A stretch of 64,000 nt of DNA from Candidatus Avelusimicrobium pullarium. Its GTDB lineage: Bacteria; Elusimicrobiota; Elusimicrobia; Elusimicrobiales; Elusimicrobiaceae. Below are positions 7,758 through 16,428 of the stretch, in pieces (position 1 is the stretch's first letter; each line of letters opens with the position of its first letter). The notes beneath the pieces were generated by a model. The model was not told where the DNA came from. It worked only from the letters and a program-made list of their open reading frames with translations, and did not search any database. The stretch spans positions 1 through 64,000 of the forward strand of contig CALUTQ010000002.1 of assembly GCA_944323745.1 (NCBI GenBank), given 5' to 3'. The position numbers and the translations under genes are program-made.

Positions 7758-8462
7758 ATGCCCCCCGCTAACAAGTTATTTAAAGACAGCATTACCAAAA
7801 GCAATTATGAGGTGCTTATTGCCCAACTTTGCGCCGCTTTGGACTCTACGAAGCCGGAAGTGCTGAACCGGCTTTTGCTGGGCACTGCTCAGCCGGACTT
7901 GTATGCAAACCACGGTTCTTTTTATGCCGGACAGCACAAACATTGCCCGGGTTTTAAACGTTCCGCCTTTTGGGAAAAAGCCCTTTGCAAGTGCCTGTAT
8001 TATTTTAATTCTTCTTCCTGCACCAAATGCTGCGATGCGTGCCGTTTTGCCTATCGGTTTAGGCTGGAAGGCCCCTACCAAATTGCCGATTATGAAGTGC
8101 CCGCTTATTATTATGGCAAGGGCATAGGGGAAATAGATTTAATTATCCGCCGCGGCAACATTTCCTATGCCACGGAAGTAAAACCCTATACCAGCCGCGA
8201 AACCTTGCTGCGTATGGCGGCGGAAATTTTAACCTACACGGCAGGCTATCCGTCGGATACCTACCAAAAAGCGCTGGCTTTTTTTGAAAAAGACCGCCGC
8301 ACCGGCCGCCTTACCTGCCAACAGCAAGAATATAATGCGGCGCCGCCGACACTTTTGCGTTTGTTTCAAAAAGCAGGAATAACCGTATTCTGCCTGCAGG
8401 AAGCGGGGCCCGCGTCTTATCGTATATGCAAGTTATCGTCCACAGAGGCACCCGCCAAATAG
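7758..8462 (+). CDS. PD-(D/E)XK nuclease-like protein with Cys cluster
   Basis: This 234-residue protein is not assignable to a named family. The nuclease core is readable: Glu113, then Asp127 in GEIDLII, then E140-V-K142, giving the E-x13-D-x12-ExK spacing of PD-(D/E)XK enzymes. Before it is a Cys-rich segment (Cys63, 77, 79, 88, 91, 92, 95) that could bind an Fe-S cluster or zinc. AGAGG lies 5-6 nt before ATG 7758 and a good promoter precedes it. It overlaps the next gene by 37 bp, so the two are probably translated together and act together. DNA or RNA cleavage is inferred from the motif only. Confidence 0.6.
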   Translation: MPPANKLFKDSITKSNYEVLIAQLCAALDSTKPEVLNRLLLGTAQPDLYANHGSFYAGQHKHCPGFKRSAFWEKALCKCLYYFNSSSCTKCCDACRFAYRFRLEGPYQIADYEVPAYYYGKGIGEIDLIIRRGNISYATEVKPYTSRETLLRMAAEILTYTAGYPSDTYQKALAFFEKDRRTGRLTCQQQEYNAAPPTLLRLFQKAGITVFCLQEAGPASYRICKLSSTEAPAK

Positions 8463-9598
8463 GCGGTGTAGCCACGCAAATAAGCAGCGCCTCCGCCCGC
8501 ATTTTAATAGATATGGGTGAAGTTTTACCCTCGGAAGATTCTTCTGCGCAGGCCCAGCTGTCCGTCCCCGGCGTGACGGATAATACCGCCTCCTGCGACG
8601 GTGTTTTGTTTACCCACTACCACGCGGACCATATCGGCCTGCTCCCGCACATACGCGCGGATATCCCTATCTATATGGGGGCCTTGACCAAAGATATTTT
8701 GCTGCACACATTGCCGTATCAGGAGCCTGTTTTGCGCCGACGGGTGGAACAGGCGCGCACGTTTTCCCCCGGGCAAATGTTTACGATAGGCGACTTGAAG
8801 ATTACGCCTTTTTGCGTGGACCATTCCGCTTGCGACAGCTATATGTTTTTAATAGAAGCTGAAGGCAAGCGCCTGCTGCACACAGGCGATTTTCGCTGTC
8901 ACGGGTTTAGGGGTAAAGCAATGGCAAAACTAATTCGCCGCCTTGGGCAAGTGGACGCATTGATTACGGAGGGAACGGCGCTTTCGCGTCCGTTTACCCC
9001 CCCGCTTACGGAAAGTGCACTGCAGCGGCAAGTGCGCGAATATATCAAACAATACAAATATGTTTTTGTTTTGTGCGCATCCACCAATTTGGAGCGTATT
9101 TGCGCTTTGTCCAAAGCGGTTCCGCGCGGAAAATATTTTGTTTGTGACGCCTACCAACAGCGCTTGCTTGATTTATTGCAAAAACACTGGGGCGCTTATT
9201 CGCCTTTATACCGCCATATCAAAAAGACAATCTATTCGCCCCGCTTGTTTGACCGCCTGCGGGAAAAAGGATTTGTAATGGCCGTGCGCGACAATCAGTC
9301 CTTCAGAAATATCATCCGGCGTTTTGACCCGGCCAGGCAAATTATCCTCTATTCTATGTGGGAAGGCTACCTCCGCCAGCCGCAGAGCACGCTGCCTGCT
9401 TTTCTTGCGTTGGCTCCTCATTGGGAGCCCCTGCATACCAGCGGGCACGCGTCCGCGCAGGAAATAGCGCAACTGGTCACTGCCCTTTGCCCGAAGGCGG
9501 TGATTGTTATACATACCCAAAAACCGCAGGCCCTGCAAACCCTTTGCCCGCAGACCAAGGTGGTGTTGCTGCAAGACAAAGAACCGCTTTTCGTTTAA
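8426..9598 (+). CDS. Metallo-beta-lactamase/beta-CASP nuclease (RNase J-like, short)
   Basis: This 390-residue protein has an MBL core with HYHADH (residues 64-69), a later HTGDF metal ligand motif, and beta-CASP features: an acidic motif A in TEGTALSR, motif B in TSGHAS, and a final His in VIVIHT. The family comprises zinc-dependent ribo- and deoxyribonucleases. At 390 residues it lacks the extra C-terminal domain of RNase J (about 555 residues). It overlaps the upstream PD-(D/E)XK gene by 37 bp and has no strong Shine-Dalgarno, so translational coupling is likely. It could be RNA processing, DNA repair or a defence nuclease; the sequence does not decide. Confidence 0.75.
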   Translation: MQVIVHRGTRQIGGVATQISSASARILIDMGEVLPSEDSSAQAQLSVPGVTDNTASCDGVLFTHYHADHIGLLPHIRADIPIYMGALTKDILLHTLPYQEPVLRRRVEQARTFSPGQMFTIGDLKITPFCVDHSACDSYMFLIEAEGKRLLHTGDFRCHGFRGKAMAKLIRRLGQVDALITEGTALSRPFTPPLTESALQRQVREYIKQYKYVFVLCASTNLERICALSKAVPRGKYFVCDAYQQRLLDLLQKHWGAYSPLYRHIKKTIYSPRLFDRLREKGFVMAVRDNQSFRNIIRRFDPARQIILYSMWEGYLRQPQSTLPAFLALAPHWEPLHTSGHASAQEIAQLVTALCPKAVIVIHTQKPQALQTLCPQTKVVLLQDKEPLFV

Positions 9599-9641
9599 TC
9601 GGTTCGGAGGTATCAGTCTTAGAGGGTGTTTTGGCAGAAAT

Positions 9642-9674
9642 AAAAACGGCCGGACTTTATGTCAGGCCGTTTTT
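9642..9674. terminator. Bidirectional terminator between convergent genes
   Basis: AAAAACGGCC and GGCCGTTTTT flank a 13-nt loop. It serves the beta-CASP gene (plus) and the FadL-like gene (minus). Confidence 0.85.
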
Positions 9675-9687
9675 AAACTGTAGCGCG

Positions 9688-10926
9688 TTAGAATTTGTAA
9701 CCGAAGGTAAGGGCAAACATATCGCTCTTGCCGTCAGTGTATTGAATGGGGAAGTTTTGCAGCTGTTCCGAGTGACCGCTGAGGTCTTTGCTGAAGATGT
9801 GCGCATAGGCCAAGTCCAGCGTCCAGTTATCCTGTGCGTAGCCTACGCCCACGCTGGCAATGTGGCGGTCATCCACCGGCACCAGGGTATCCATTTCGTG
9901 TTTGTTAATCGGCGATTTATCAAACACATAACCGGCGCGCAGCGCCCAGTTTTTGTTGAGTTGATATTCCGTGCCGAAGTTTAAGCGATATACGTCTTTG
10001 TATTTTTTATTGTTAAACACAAAGGGGTTGGTGCTGTTGTCGGCGTATTGGATAAGAATTTGGTCGTACGCACTCCAGAAGGTGCCTACGATGCCGGCTT
10101 CCAATACCCATTTGTCCGTCGGGCGGAAAGACACACCGGCGGAAATGCTGTCGGGCAGGGTGATGGCGCCTTCGGCGTCGCCGCTGTGAATATTAATCGG
10201 GGTAATATTCAAATTGCCCGCGTCAATGCGGCCGTTTAAGTTTTGTTTTACTTTAGAGCGGTACATCGCACCAAAGGCCCATTTTTCGGCCCACAGCGGT
10301 TTGTAAATCAACGAGAAATTGCCCCCCCAGCTTACGCCGGAACCGCTGACTTCATAATTGCCTTTATCCGTTCCCGGTACAGGAAGATTAAAAAAGGAAT
10401 TTTGCGAAAAACCGATGACCATCGCTTCCAAGCCCATAGCAATAGAGAGTTCTTCGCTGGCTTTGACGGCCACTGTCGGCGTGAAAGAGAAGGTTTCCAA
10501 TTTTACTTTATAGGCTAAATTGCTGCCCAACCAGGTTTCTACGGGGTCTTTATATTCGCCGCCCAAACCATAGCGGGAAAAACCGCCCAACCCCACGGAC
10601 ACTTGGTCGCTCCATTTTTGGGTGATAAAGAAATTGGGCAAATACCACATATCGTGTTTAAGCGAGCGGGACTGACCGGCCACCGTGGTGGTCGCATCGG
10701 CCGAAACCATCGTCAAACCGATTTGGGCCTGTGTGCCTTCCAGCTCGGTAATCAAAGCCGGGTTAACGGCCAAAGAGGCAGGTTCTGCCTTGTTGGCCAT
10801 TGTGGCGCCGCCCATAGCGGTGGTTCTGGCGCTGAATTCATAGAGCGCAAATCCCGCGGCCTGTACGTCGGCGCAGAACAGTAAAGGCAACAAAAGTACG
10901 GCTAACGTCTTTATTGTTTTTTGCAT
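9688..10926 (-). CDS. FadL-family outer-membrane transport protein
   Basis: This 412-residue protein has a signal peptide (to VQAA at about 23) followed by the FadL/OMPP1/TodX N-terminal hatch signature (AGFALYEFSARTTAMGGAT, then ASLAVNPALI). A 14-stranded barrel is expected, and the C-terminus is the barrel-type LTFGYKF. FadL proteins carry hydrophobic compounds, classically long-chain fatty acids, across the outer membrane. No fatty-acid genes lie nearby, so the substrate is open. A Shine-Dalgarno-like AGGAAC precedes the start. Confidence 0.88.
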   Translation of the reverse strand: MQKTIKTLAVLLLPLLFCADVQAAGFALYEFSARTTAMGGATMANKAEPASLAVNPALITELEGTQAQIGLTMVSADATTTVAGQSRSLKHDMWYLPNFFITQKWSDQVSVGLGGFSRYGLGGEYKDPVETWLGSNLAYKVKLETFSFTPTVAVKASEELSIAMGLEAMVIGFSQNSFFNLPVPGTDKGNYEVSGSGVSWGGNFSLIYKPLWAEKWAFGAMYRSKVKQNLNGRIDAGNLNITPINIHSGDAEGAITLPDSISAGVSFRPTDKWVLEAGIVGTFWSAYDQILIQYADNSTNPFVFNNKKYKDVYRLNFGTEYQLNKNWALRAGYVFDKSPINKHEMDTLVPVDDRHIASVGVGYAQDNWTLDLAYAHIFSKDLSGHSEQLQNFPIQYTDGKSDMFALTFGYKF

Positions 10927-10957
10927 AGTAGTTCCTTTCGTAGTTTAGTTAAAACAA

Positions 10958-10995
10958 AAACTCCCTTTCCAAAGCAGTAAATGGAAAGGGAGTTT
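10958..10995 (-). terminator. Terminator of the TPR gene
   Basis: A 13-bp stem (AAACTCCCTTTCC and complement) with a 12-nt loop ends in TTTTTGTTTT on the minus strand, just after the TPR gene stop and before the FadL-like gene. Confidence 0.8.
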
Positions 10996-10997
10996 GT

Positions 10998-11636
10998 TTA
11001 TTTGCTAAGCAGATTGATTTTGTCTTTGGCAAACACACCATAGTAGGTTTTGGTGTAGTCTTCCAACAGTTTTTTGTAGGTTTGCAGGGCCGCGTCTTTA
11101 TTGCCGGAAAGTTCCTGGCTTAACGCCAAGGTAAAGTAGGCTTGCGGCAGGGCAAAACTGGTAGGGTTTTGTGCAATGAAATTTTGCATCGTCTCAATGG
11201 AAGAAGCATAATCTTTTACGGCTTGCTGGGCGCCCCCCAAAGAAACGGCTGCAATCATACGCACGTGCGGGTTTTTGGCCTGCATCAGTTCTTTATAGAT
11301 GTCGGCCGCTTGGGCATAATTTTCTTCGGTAAAAAGCAAATCGGCCTGCATCAGGCGTGCATAATAGGCGGCATTGGTATTGGGGTAGGCCGCTTCCAGT
11401 TGGTCAATGGCTTCTATAGCTTGCTGTTCCCCCTGGGTCAGCAAAGCCAGCTGTGCATTGTAAAAAAGCGCCCAAGAGTTTTGCAAGGTCTTTTCCTTGT
11501 GGGACGCATACAGCCCTAAGCCGCCTGCCAATACAACGATTACAATAACCGTCGTCAGCAAGGCTTTTTTGTGGGCTTTGCAAACGTCGATGAGTTTAGA
11601 AACGTATAGAGACAAAGATTCTTGATTGTTTTCCAT
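10998..11636 (-). CDS. Membrane-anchored TPR protein (YfgM/BamD-like organisation)
   Basis: This 212-residue protein has one N-terminal membrane helix (about residues 24-44, LLTTVIVIVVLAGGLGLY), then helical pairs with TPR character (AYYARLMQADLLF, AQAADIYKELM, AYFTLALSQELSGNKDAAL, YKKLLEDY). The form matches YfgM-type ancillary chaperone or scaffold proteins with a periplasmic TPR domain. Start ATG 11636 is chosen because TATAAT lies exactly 7 nt upstream and no Shine-Dalgarno is seen, which suggests a leaderless mRNA. ATG 11642 is an alternative. Confidence 0.7.
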   Translation of the reverse strand: MENNQESLSLYVSKLIDVCKAHKKALLTTVIVIVVLAGGLGLYASHKEKTLQNSWALFYNAQLALLTQGEQQAIEAIDQLEAAYPNTNAAYYARLMQADLLFTEENYAQAADIYKELMQAKNPHVRMIAAVSLGGAQQAVKDYASSIETMQNFIAQNPTSFALPQAYFTLALSQELSGNKDAALQTYKKLLEDYTKTYYGVFAKDKINLLSK

Positions 11637-11739
11637 ATACATTATTATATTAAAAAAGCCGGCATTTTGAAAATAAACGTTTTTTGCTCGTTGTCGGGCC
11701 GAAAGAAAATATTGTATTGTAATAATAAGGAATAATGAT

Positions 11740-12645
11740 ATGACCGAAATCGCGGTAATAGGAGAAGTATTGCTTGATTTGATGGCCACCGGCGTCCGCT
11801 TGGGCGGTGCTCCGGCGGCGGAAGCTTGGTATTGCACCGAGATGGGCGCCAAATGCTATTTGGTGTCCGCCTTTGGCCAAGACGAGCACGGCAACCGTAT
11901 GAAAAGAGAGCTTGCCGCCAGACATTTGCCGTTGGACTATATGACGCAAATGCCGCATTCTTTTACGGGGGAAGCACATATACATTTTGACGAAACGGGC
12001 CGCCTTACCTATCATTTTACCGAGGACGTTGCCTGGGATCATCTGCAAATGACGCCCGCGTTGGAAGACTTGGCCCGCCGCGTAAACGGTGTTATTTTTG
12101 GCACGTTGGCGCAGCGCGCGGAGGAGTCCCGCCGGACTATTTGGTCTTTTTTGGATAAAACCTCCCCCCAAGCGGTGCGCGTGTTAGATTTGCATTTAAA
12201 AAGTCCCTATTATAATACGGAAATTTTGCACGAGTCTTTTTCCCGTGCTACGGCGGCAAAAATAAATCAGCGGGAAATACCCGTTTTGGCGCGGTGGCTG
12301 GGCAAGGAAGAAATGGGTGTGGAAGACACCGTAAAACGCTTGTTTGCACAGTATCCGTTATTGCGCTGTGTGGCAATTACCCGCGGCGAAGACGGCAGCT
12401 TGCTTTTTGACCGCCAGCACGTGTACGAATGCGGCGGTTTTTATGCCGACCAGGGCCCCAATCCGGCCGGCTGCGCCGAGGTGTTTTGTGCGGTGCTATG
12501 TCTGGGGCTTATTAACGGGGCCGATTTGCAAACCATAAATGAAGAAGCTAACCGTGCGGCCTGCTGTGTTTGCAACGAGCCTGATTTAATGGCCTCGCTA
12601 AGTGATGAAGTGATGGACTCTTTGCAAAAAGCAAGTATTATTTAA
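11740..12645 (+). CDS. PfkB-family sugar kinase homologue with altered catalytic motif
   Basis: This 301-residue protein has the ribokinase/PfkB fold features: an N-terminal IGEVLLDL strand, the glycine pair LGGAPA that contacts the sugar (about 27-32), and QDEHGNRM. The family's anion-hole and catalytic motif, normally DTxGAGDAF, reads NPAGCAEVF, so the catalytic base Asp is Glu247 and the GAGD glycine is Ala. The protein may be a weak or dead kinase, or a sugar-binding regulator. AAGGAAT precedes the start. It is monocistronic, with a strong terminator. Confidence 0.75.
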   Translation: MTEIAVIGEVLLDLMATGVRLGGAPAAEAWYCTEMGAKCYLVSAFGQDEHGNRMKRELAARHLPLDYMTQMPHSFTGEAHIHFDETGRLTYHFTEDVAWDHLQMTPALEDLARRVNGVIFGTLAQRAEESRRTIWSFLDKTSPQAVRVLDLHLKSPYYNTEILHESFSRATAAKINQREIPVLARWLGKEEMGVEDTVKRLFAQYPLLRCVAITRGEDGSLLFDRQHVYECGGFYADQGPNPAGCAEVFCAVLCLGLINGADLQTINEEANRAACCVCNEPDLMASLSDEVMDSLQKASII

Positions 12646-12648
12646 CAG

Positions 12649-12680
12649 AAAAACCCCGCGCTTTTGGCGCGGGGTTTTTT
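12649..12680. terminator. Bidirectional terminator
   Basis: AAAACCCCGCGC and GCGCGGGGTTTT form a strong stem with a 5-nt loop and T runs on both strands, between the convergent PfkB-like and deaminase genes. Confidence 0.9.
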
Positions 12681-12689
12681 ATGGGTAAA

Positions 12690-13196
12690 TCAGGCCAGTT
12701 CGGCTTCACTCAGCTGGCGGCATTCTATGCCGTTTTTCTCTAAAAATACGATGCCGTCCTGACTGCGGTCGTATAAGTTTTTAAAGAACACGCGCGATAT
12801 TCCCGCCGTTACAATTACTTTGGCGCAATGTACGCACGGCGAATAGGTTACGTACAAGGTGCTGCCTGCGGTGGCAATGCCGTTTTTGGCCGCAAACAGA
12901 ATGGCGTTTTGCTCGGCGTGCAGTTCGTTTTCCACGGACCATTTGCCGTGCAAGTCGTAAAACGTGCGGCTGGAGCGGAAATCCGCATAGGTAGGGTATT
13001 GGTCTTTAAAAGCGGTTTTGTAGAGGTCAGCAAAGTGGTCTTCGCAGTGCTCCTGACCGGTGGGCGTGCCGTTAAAACCAATGCTGATGACGCGGCTGTC
13101 TTTAATCAGCACCGCGCCAACCTGCATACGGCAGCAGGTGGACTGCTGGGCCACCAGTTCGGCAATTTGCGTAAACAGCTTGTGTTTGTTTTTCAT
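12690..13196 (-). CDS. dCMP deaminase family protein
   Basis: This 168-residue zinc deaminase has both signature motifs: HAEQNA (His ligand and catalytic Glu) and PCVHC (two Cys ligands). The N-terminal VGAVLIKD and GFNGTPTG are typical of deoxycytidylate/ComEB deaminases, which make dUMP for thymidylate synthesis. It is downstream of a DUF486 gene with a 9-bp gap, so the two are probably co-transcribed. Confidence 0.9.
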   Translation of the reverse strand: MKNKHKLFTQIAELVAQQSTCCRMQVGAVLIKDSRVISIGFNGTPTGQEHCEDHFADLYKTAFKDQYPTYADFRSSRTFYDLHGKWSVENELHAEQNAILFAAKNGIATAGSTLYVTYSPCVHCAKVIVTAGISRVFFKNLYDRSQDGIVFLEKNGIECRQLSEAELA

Positions 13197-13205
13197 AGGC
13201 GTCCT

Positions 13206-13538
13206 CTACCATTCTTTAAAGGTTAAAAATACGGCTCCGACAAGCAAACAAAAAGCGGCAAAGTGATTCCAACGGAAATTTTCGTGAAAATAAAAAATAG
13301 AAAATACCGTGAACACCAACAACGTAATCACTTCTTGCATTACTTTTAACTGGGTAACGGTAAAATAACCGCTGCCGATACGGTTGGCCGGAACTTGCAG
13401 GCAATATTCAAAAAATGCAATGCCCCAGCTAACCAAAATGACGGCCCACAAAGCGGTACTTTTAAATTTAAGATGTCCGTACCAGGCCACCGTCATAAAC
13501 AGATTAGACAGTACTAGCAAAACAACCGGTTTCCACAT
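13206..13538 (-). CDS. DUF486 (DMT-superfamily) small membrane protein
   Basis: This 110-residue protein has four hydrophobic helices. It carries the conserved DUF486 segment GYFTVTQLKVMQE, and the C-terminus ends FLTFKEW. It is a half-size drug/metabolite-transporter relative; the substrate is unknown. Start ATG 13538 is chosen over a longer frame because TATAAT lies 6 nt upstream with no Shine-Dalgarno, so it is probably leaderless. Confidence 0.8.
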   Translation of the reverse strand: MWKPVVLLVLSNLFMTVAWYGHLKFKSTALWAVILVSWGIAFFEYCLQVPANRIGSGYFTVTQLKVMQEVITLLVFTVFSIFYFHENFRWNHFAAFCLLVGAVFLTFKEW

Positions 13539-13679
13539 ATTTTTATTATATATAATCAAAAAGCCTTGGGGAAACGCTTTTTTGTGGTGCAATAATTATC
13601 TTTTTTTGGTGTTATATTACTTGGGTGCGTCTGCAAAAAAGGGCGTGCCTGATTTGCGTTTATTTATATAATTATAATG

Positions 13680-15170
13680 ATGAAACAAATTCTTTTTATT
13701 TTATTTGCCGTCTTGATAGGGACGGCGCCTTGTGTGCGGGCGCAACTGCCGCAGCCGGCAGCGCCGGAAGGGAATGCAGCGCAAGCCGCTTCGGCACAAG
13801 CCCCGACGGACGCAACGGCGCCTGCGCAGCCGCTTTCTTCCGTCGTAGCCGCCCCTGCGGAAAATGCCTCCGTGCAAAATACAGAACTTTCCCCTCTGGC
13901 TGCGCAAGCGCAGGCAGAGGCTGCCGCCGCGTTGAACAGCCTGCCAGACCCCAATGAGCCGTTGCCTTCTTTGGATGAAAAACTGACCATAGACGATTGC
14001 GTGCGCATTGCCCTTGCCAACAGCCCCAGCGTGGTCAGTGCGCGTTTGGCGGTGGAATCGGCCGCGGTGTCTTTAAGCAATGCCAAAAACGTGTTTTGGC
14101 CTACGGTATCCGTTTCGGCCCAGCAGGAATATACCAACTCCAAAATTCCCCCCGCCCCCCGTGCAGACCACGGAACGGATGCGGAATCTGTCAATGCCGA
14201 TTTTTCCATTTCCGGCATTACCGATTTAATACGCAACATTAAAACCCAGCGCCTTGAACTGCAGCGCGCGCAAATGAGTTTGTGCGACGTGGAAAACACG
14301 GTCATTGCAGACGTAAAAAGCGCCTATTATGCTTTGCTTTCGGCCCAGCGCGCGGTGGCTATCCGCACGCAGTCGCGCGATTTGTATCAGGAACAATACG
14401 ACCGCACCAAAGCCTTTTTTGACGAAGGCTTGCGCCCCAAAGTGGACGTAACGACAGCGGAAGTAAACCTCAATAACGAAATTTTAAGTCTTATCCGCGC
14501 CAAAAACTTAGTCAAAACGCAAACTTCCAATTTGGCCAACGTAATGGGCGTCACGCGGGAAAAACCGCTTATTTTGGACGATACCATTGAAGCCGAGCCC
14601 TTTACGATGACCTTTGACGAAGCGCTGACGCAAGCCTATGCCAACCGGCCGGATGTGCATTCCTCCAAGGTGGGGCTGCAAATCAGCGAAATTAAATTAA
14701 ATCAGGCCAAAGCCGCCTATTGGCCGACGTTTACGTTGGGGGCGTCTTTTAGCAAAAGCGGCGACGAGTTCCGTCTGGACAATGACCAAACCCGCCTTTA
14801 TGCCGGGGTGGAAATACCCATTTTCAGCGCGTTTAACGTTTATAACGGCGTCAAGCAGGCGCGCATAGACCTTGCTTCTGCCCAAAACAGCGACCGCAGC
14901 CTTTCCAATAATGTATTTATGGAAGTGCAAAACGCGTTTATTTCGCTTAACGAAGCGGCGGAAAGCATCCCCGTGGCGGCCTCCACCGTGGAAAAAGCCA
15001 AAGAGAATTTGGACTTGGCCCGCGGCCGCTATAACGAGGGAATCGGCGACATTATTGCTTTAAAAGACGCCGAGGTAGCCTATACCGATTCCGAACTGAG
15101 TTTGCTCACCGCCCGCTATGATTACGCCGTAGCGCTGGCCGAACTTAAAAAAGCTATGGGGACGAGATAG
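13680..15170 (+). CDS. TolC-family outer-membrane efflux channel
   Basis: This roughly 496-residue protein has a signal peptide (to VRAQ at about 21), an unusual Ala/Pro/Gln-rich linker to about residue 95, then two repeated outer-membrane-efflux-protein halves (SLDEKLTIDDCVRIAL.. and FDEALTQAYANRPDV..) that form the coiled-coil tunnel. It begins a four-gene operon with a MacA-like adaptor and MacB-like ATPase and permease. TATAAT lies 7 nt before ATG 13680 (4 nt before ATG 13677) with no Shine-Dalgarno, so 13680 is preferred as a leaderless start. Confidence 0.9.
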   Translation: MKQILFILFAVLIGTAPCVRAQLPQPAAPEGNAAQAASAQAPTDATAPAQPLSSVVAAPAENASVQNTELSPLAAQAQAEAAAALNSLPDPNEPLPSLDEKLTIDDCVRIALANSPSVVSARLAVESAAVSLSNAKNVFWPTVSVSAQQEYTNSKIPPAPRADHGTDAESVNADFSISGITDLIRNIKTQRLELQRAQMSLCDVENTVIADVKSAYYALLSAQRAVAIRTQSRDLYQEQYDRTKAFFDEGLRPKVDVTTAEVNLNNEILSLIRAKNLVKTQTSNLANVMGVTREKPLILDDTIEAEPFTMTFDEALTQAYANRPDVHSSKVGLQISEIKLNQAKAAYWPTFTLGASFSKSGDEFRLDNDQTRLYAGVEIPIFSAFNVYNGVKQARIDLASAQNSDRSLSNNVFMEVQNAFISLNEAAESIPVAASTVEKAKENLDLARGRYNEGIGDIIALKDAEVAYTDSELSLLTARYDYAVALAELKKAMGTR

Positions 15171-15172
15171 AT

Positions 15173-16426
15173 ATGAAAAAAACGAAAAATATATTTTCCG
15201 GTTTATGGAACTGGATAAAAAACTTGTCTTTATTTAAAAAAATTATTTTGCTGGCACTTTTGTGCGTGCTGGGCTTTTTGGTCTGGAAAATGTTTTTTAA
15301 ACCTGCCGAAGCGCCGCTTTTCACCACGGTGCCCGTCAAAAAAGGCGACATTGTGGACTTGGTGGAAGCTTCCGGCCCGATAGCCCCCGTCAACACGACC
15401 GAAGTGGGTGCCTTGGTGTCGGGTGAAATTTTGGCTATTTATGTGGACTATAATACCCCCGTCAAAAAAGGCGATTTGATGGCCGTTATTGACCCCACGC
15501 AAATTCAGGCCAACTATGACCAGGCAGTAGCCAGCCTTTCTTCTGCCAAAGAGGAATTGGAATCGGCCAAAATGACGTATAATTTGGCGCAGGTAAACTT
15601 GAAACGCTACCAGTCTTTGTATGACAAAGAGTATGTGGCCAAAACCGATTTGGAACAGTATGAGCTGGAGTTTGTAAACGCCAAAAGTGCGTTAAATTCG
15701 GCCGAGTCCCGCGTTATTCAGGCGCAGGCCAGCTTGGACAGCGCCAAGAAGGACTTGGACAATACGCGCATTGTTTCCCCCGTGGACGGGATGGTGCTGA
15801 CCAAAAAAGTAAGCGAAGGCCAGTCCCTTACGGCCGGTTATTCCACGCCGGAAATGTTTACCGTGGCCGAAGATTTGACCCAAATGCAAATTGAGGCCAA
15901 AGTGTCCGAAGCCGATGTAGTCAAAATTAAAGAAGGCCAAACGGCCGAATTTACCCTGGACGGCTACCCCGACGAAAAATTCGCCGGTACGGTTCGTCAG
16001 GTGCGCACCAATTATACCTCGTCTTCTTCGTCCAGCAGCGCGTCATCTTCCAGCAGTTCTTCCACCACCTACACCGTGGTGATAGACGTGGACAATACCG
16101 AAGGCAAATTTATGCCCGGTATGACGGCCACCATTACCATCAAAACCACCGACAAACAGGGCGTTTTGCTGGTGCCCAACGAAGCGTTGCGTTTTGCTCC
16201 CTCTTTTAACACCACCAAGTATGACAAAACCGGCGTTTGGGTGCTGCCCGACGGGGCCGAGCAGCCCCACCGTGTGGACGTAACCATTGGCATCATTGCC
16301 GAAAAAGTGACGGAAATTACCCAAGGTGATTTGAAAGAAGGCGACAAAGTGGTCATTGCCGAAAGAGGGCAGATTTCTTCTGTAATTAACAATATGCGCC
16401 CCCGCGGCCCGGGCCGGAGAAGATAA
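15173..16426 (+). CDS. MacA-like periplasmic adaptor (membrane fusion protein)
   Basis: This 417-residue protein has an N-terminal membrane helix (about 23-43), a barrel-sandwich/lipoyl half, an alpha-hairpin (about 110-190), the second half with SPVDGMVL, then beta-barrel and membrane-proximal domains. It joins the inner-membrane MacB-like transporter to the TolC-like channel. In the beta-barrel, residues about 283-299 are almost all Ser, an unusual low-complexity insertion. It starts 2 bp after the TolC-like gene. The C-terminus is basic (RPRGPGRRR). Confidence 0.92.
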   Translation: MKKTKNIFSGLWNWIKNLSLFKKIILLALLCVLGFLVWKMFFKPAEAPLFTTVPVKKGDIVDLVEASGPIAPVNTTEVGALVSGEILAIYVDYNTPVKKGDLMAVIDPTQIQANYDQAVASLSSAKEELESAKMTYNLAQVNLKRYQSLYDKEYVAKTDLEQYELEFVNAKSALNSAESRVIQAQASLDSAKKDLDNTRIVSPVDGMVLTKKVSEGQSLTAGYSTPEMFTVAEDLTQMQIEAKVSEADVVKIKEGQTAEFTLDGYPDEKFAGTVRQVRTNYTSSSSSSSASSSSSSSTTYTVVIDVDNTEGKFMPGMTATITIKTTDKQGVLLVPNEALRFAPSFNTTKYDKTGVWVLPDGAEQPHRVDVTIGIIAEKVTEITQGDLKEGDKVVIAERGQISSVINNMRPRGPGRRR

Positions 16427-16428
16427 GT

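Noticed and set aside
9358-9984. 208-codon plus-strand frame
   Set aside because: It crosses a strong terminator and is antisense to the FadL-like gene; shadow of two real genes.
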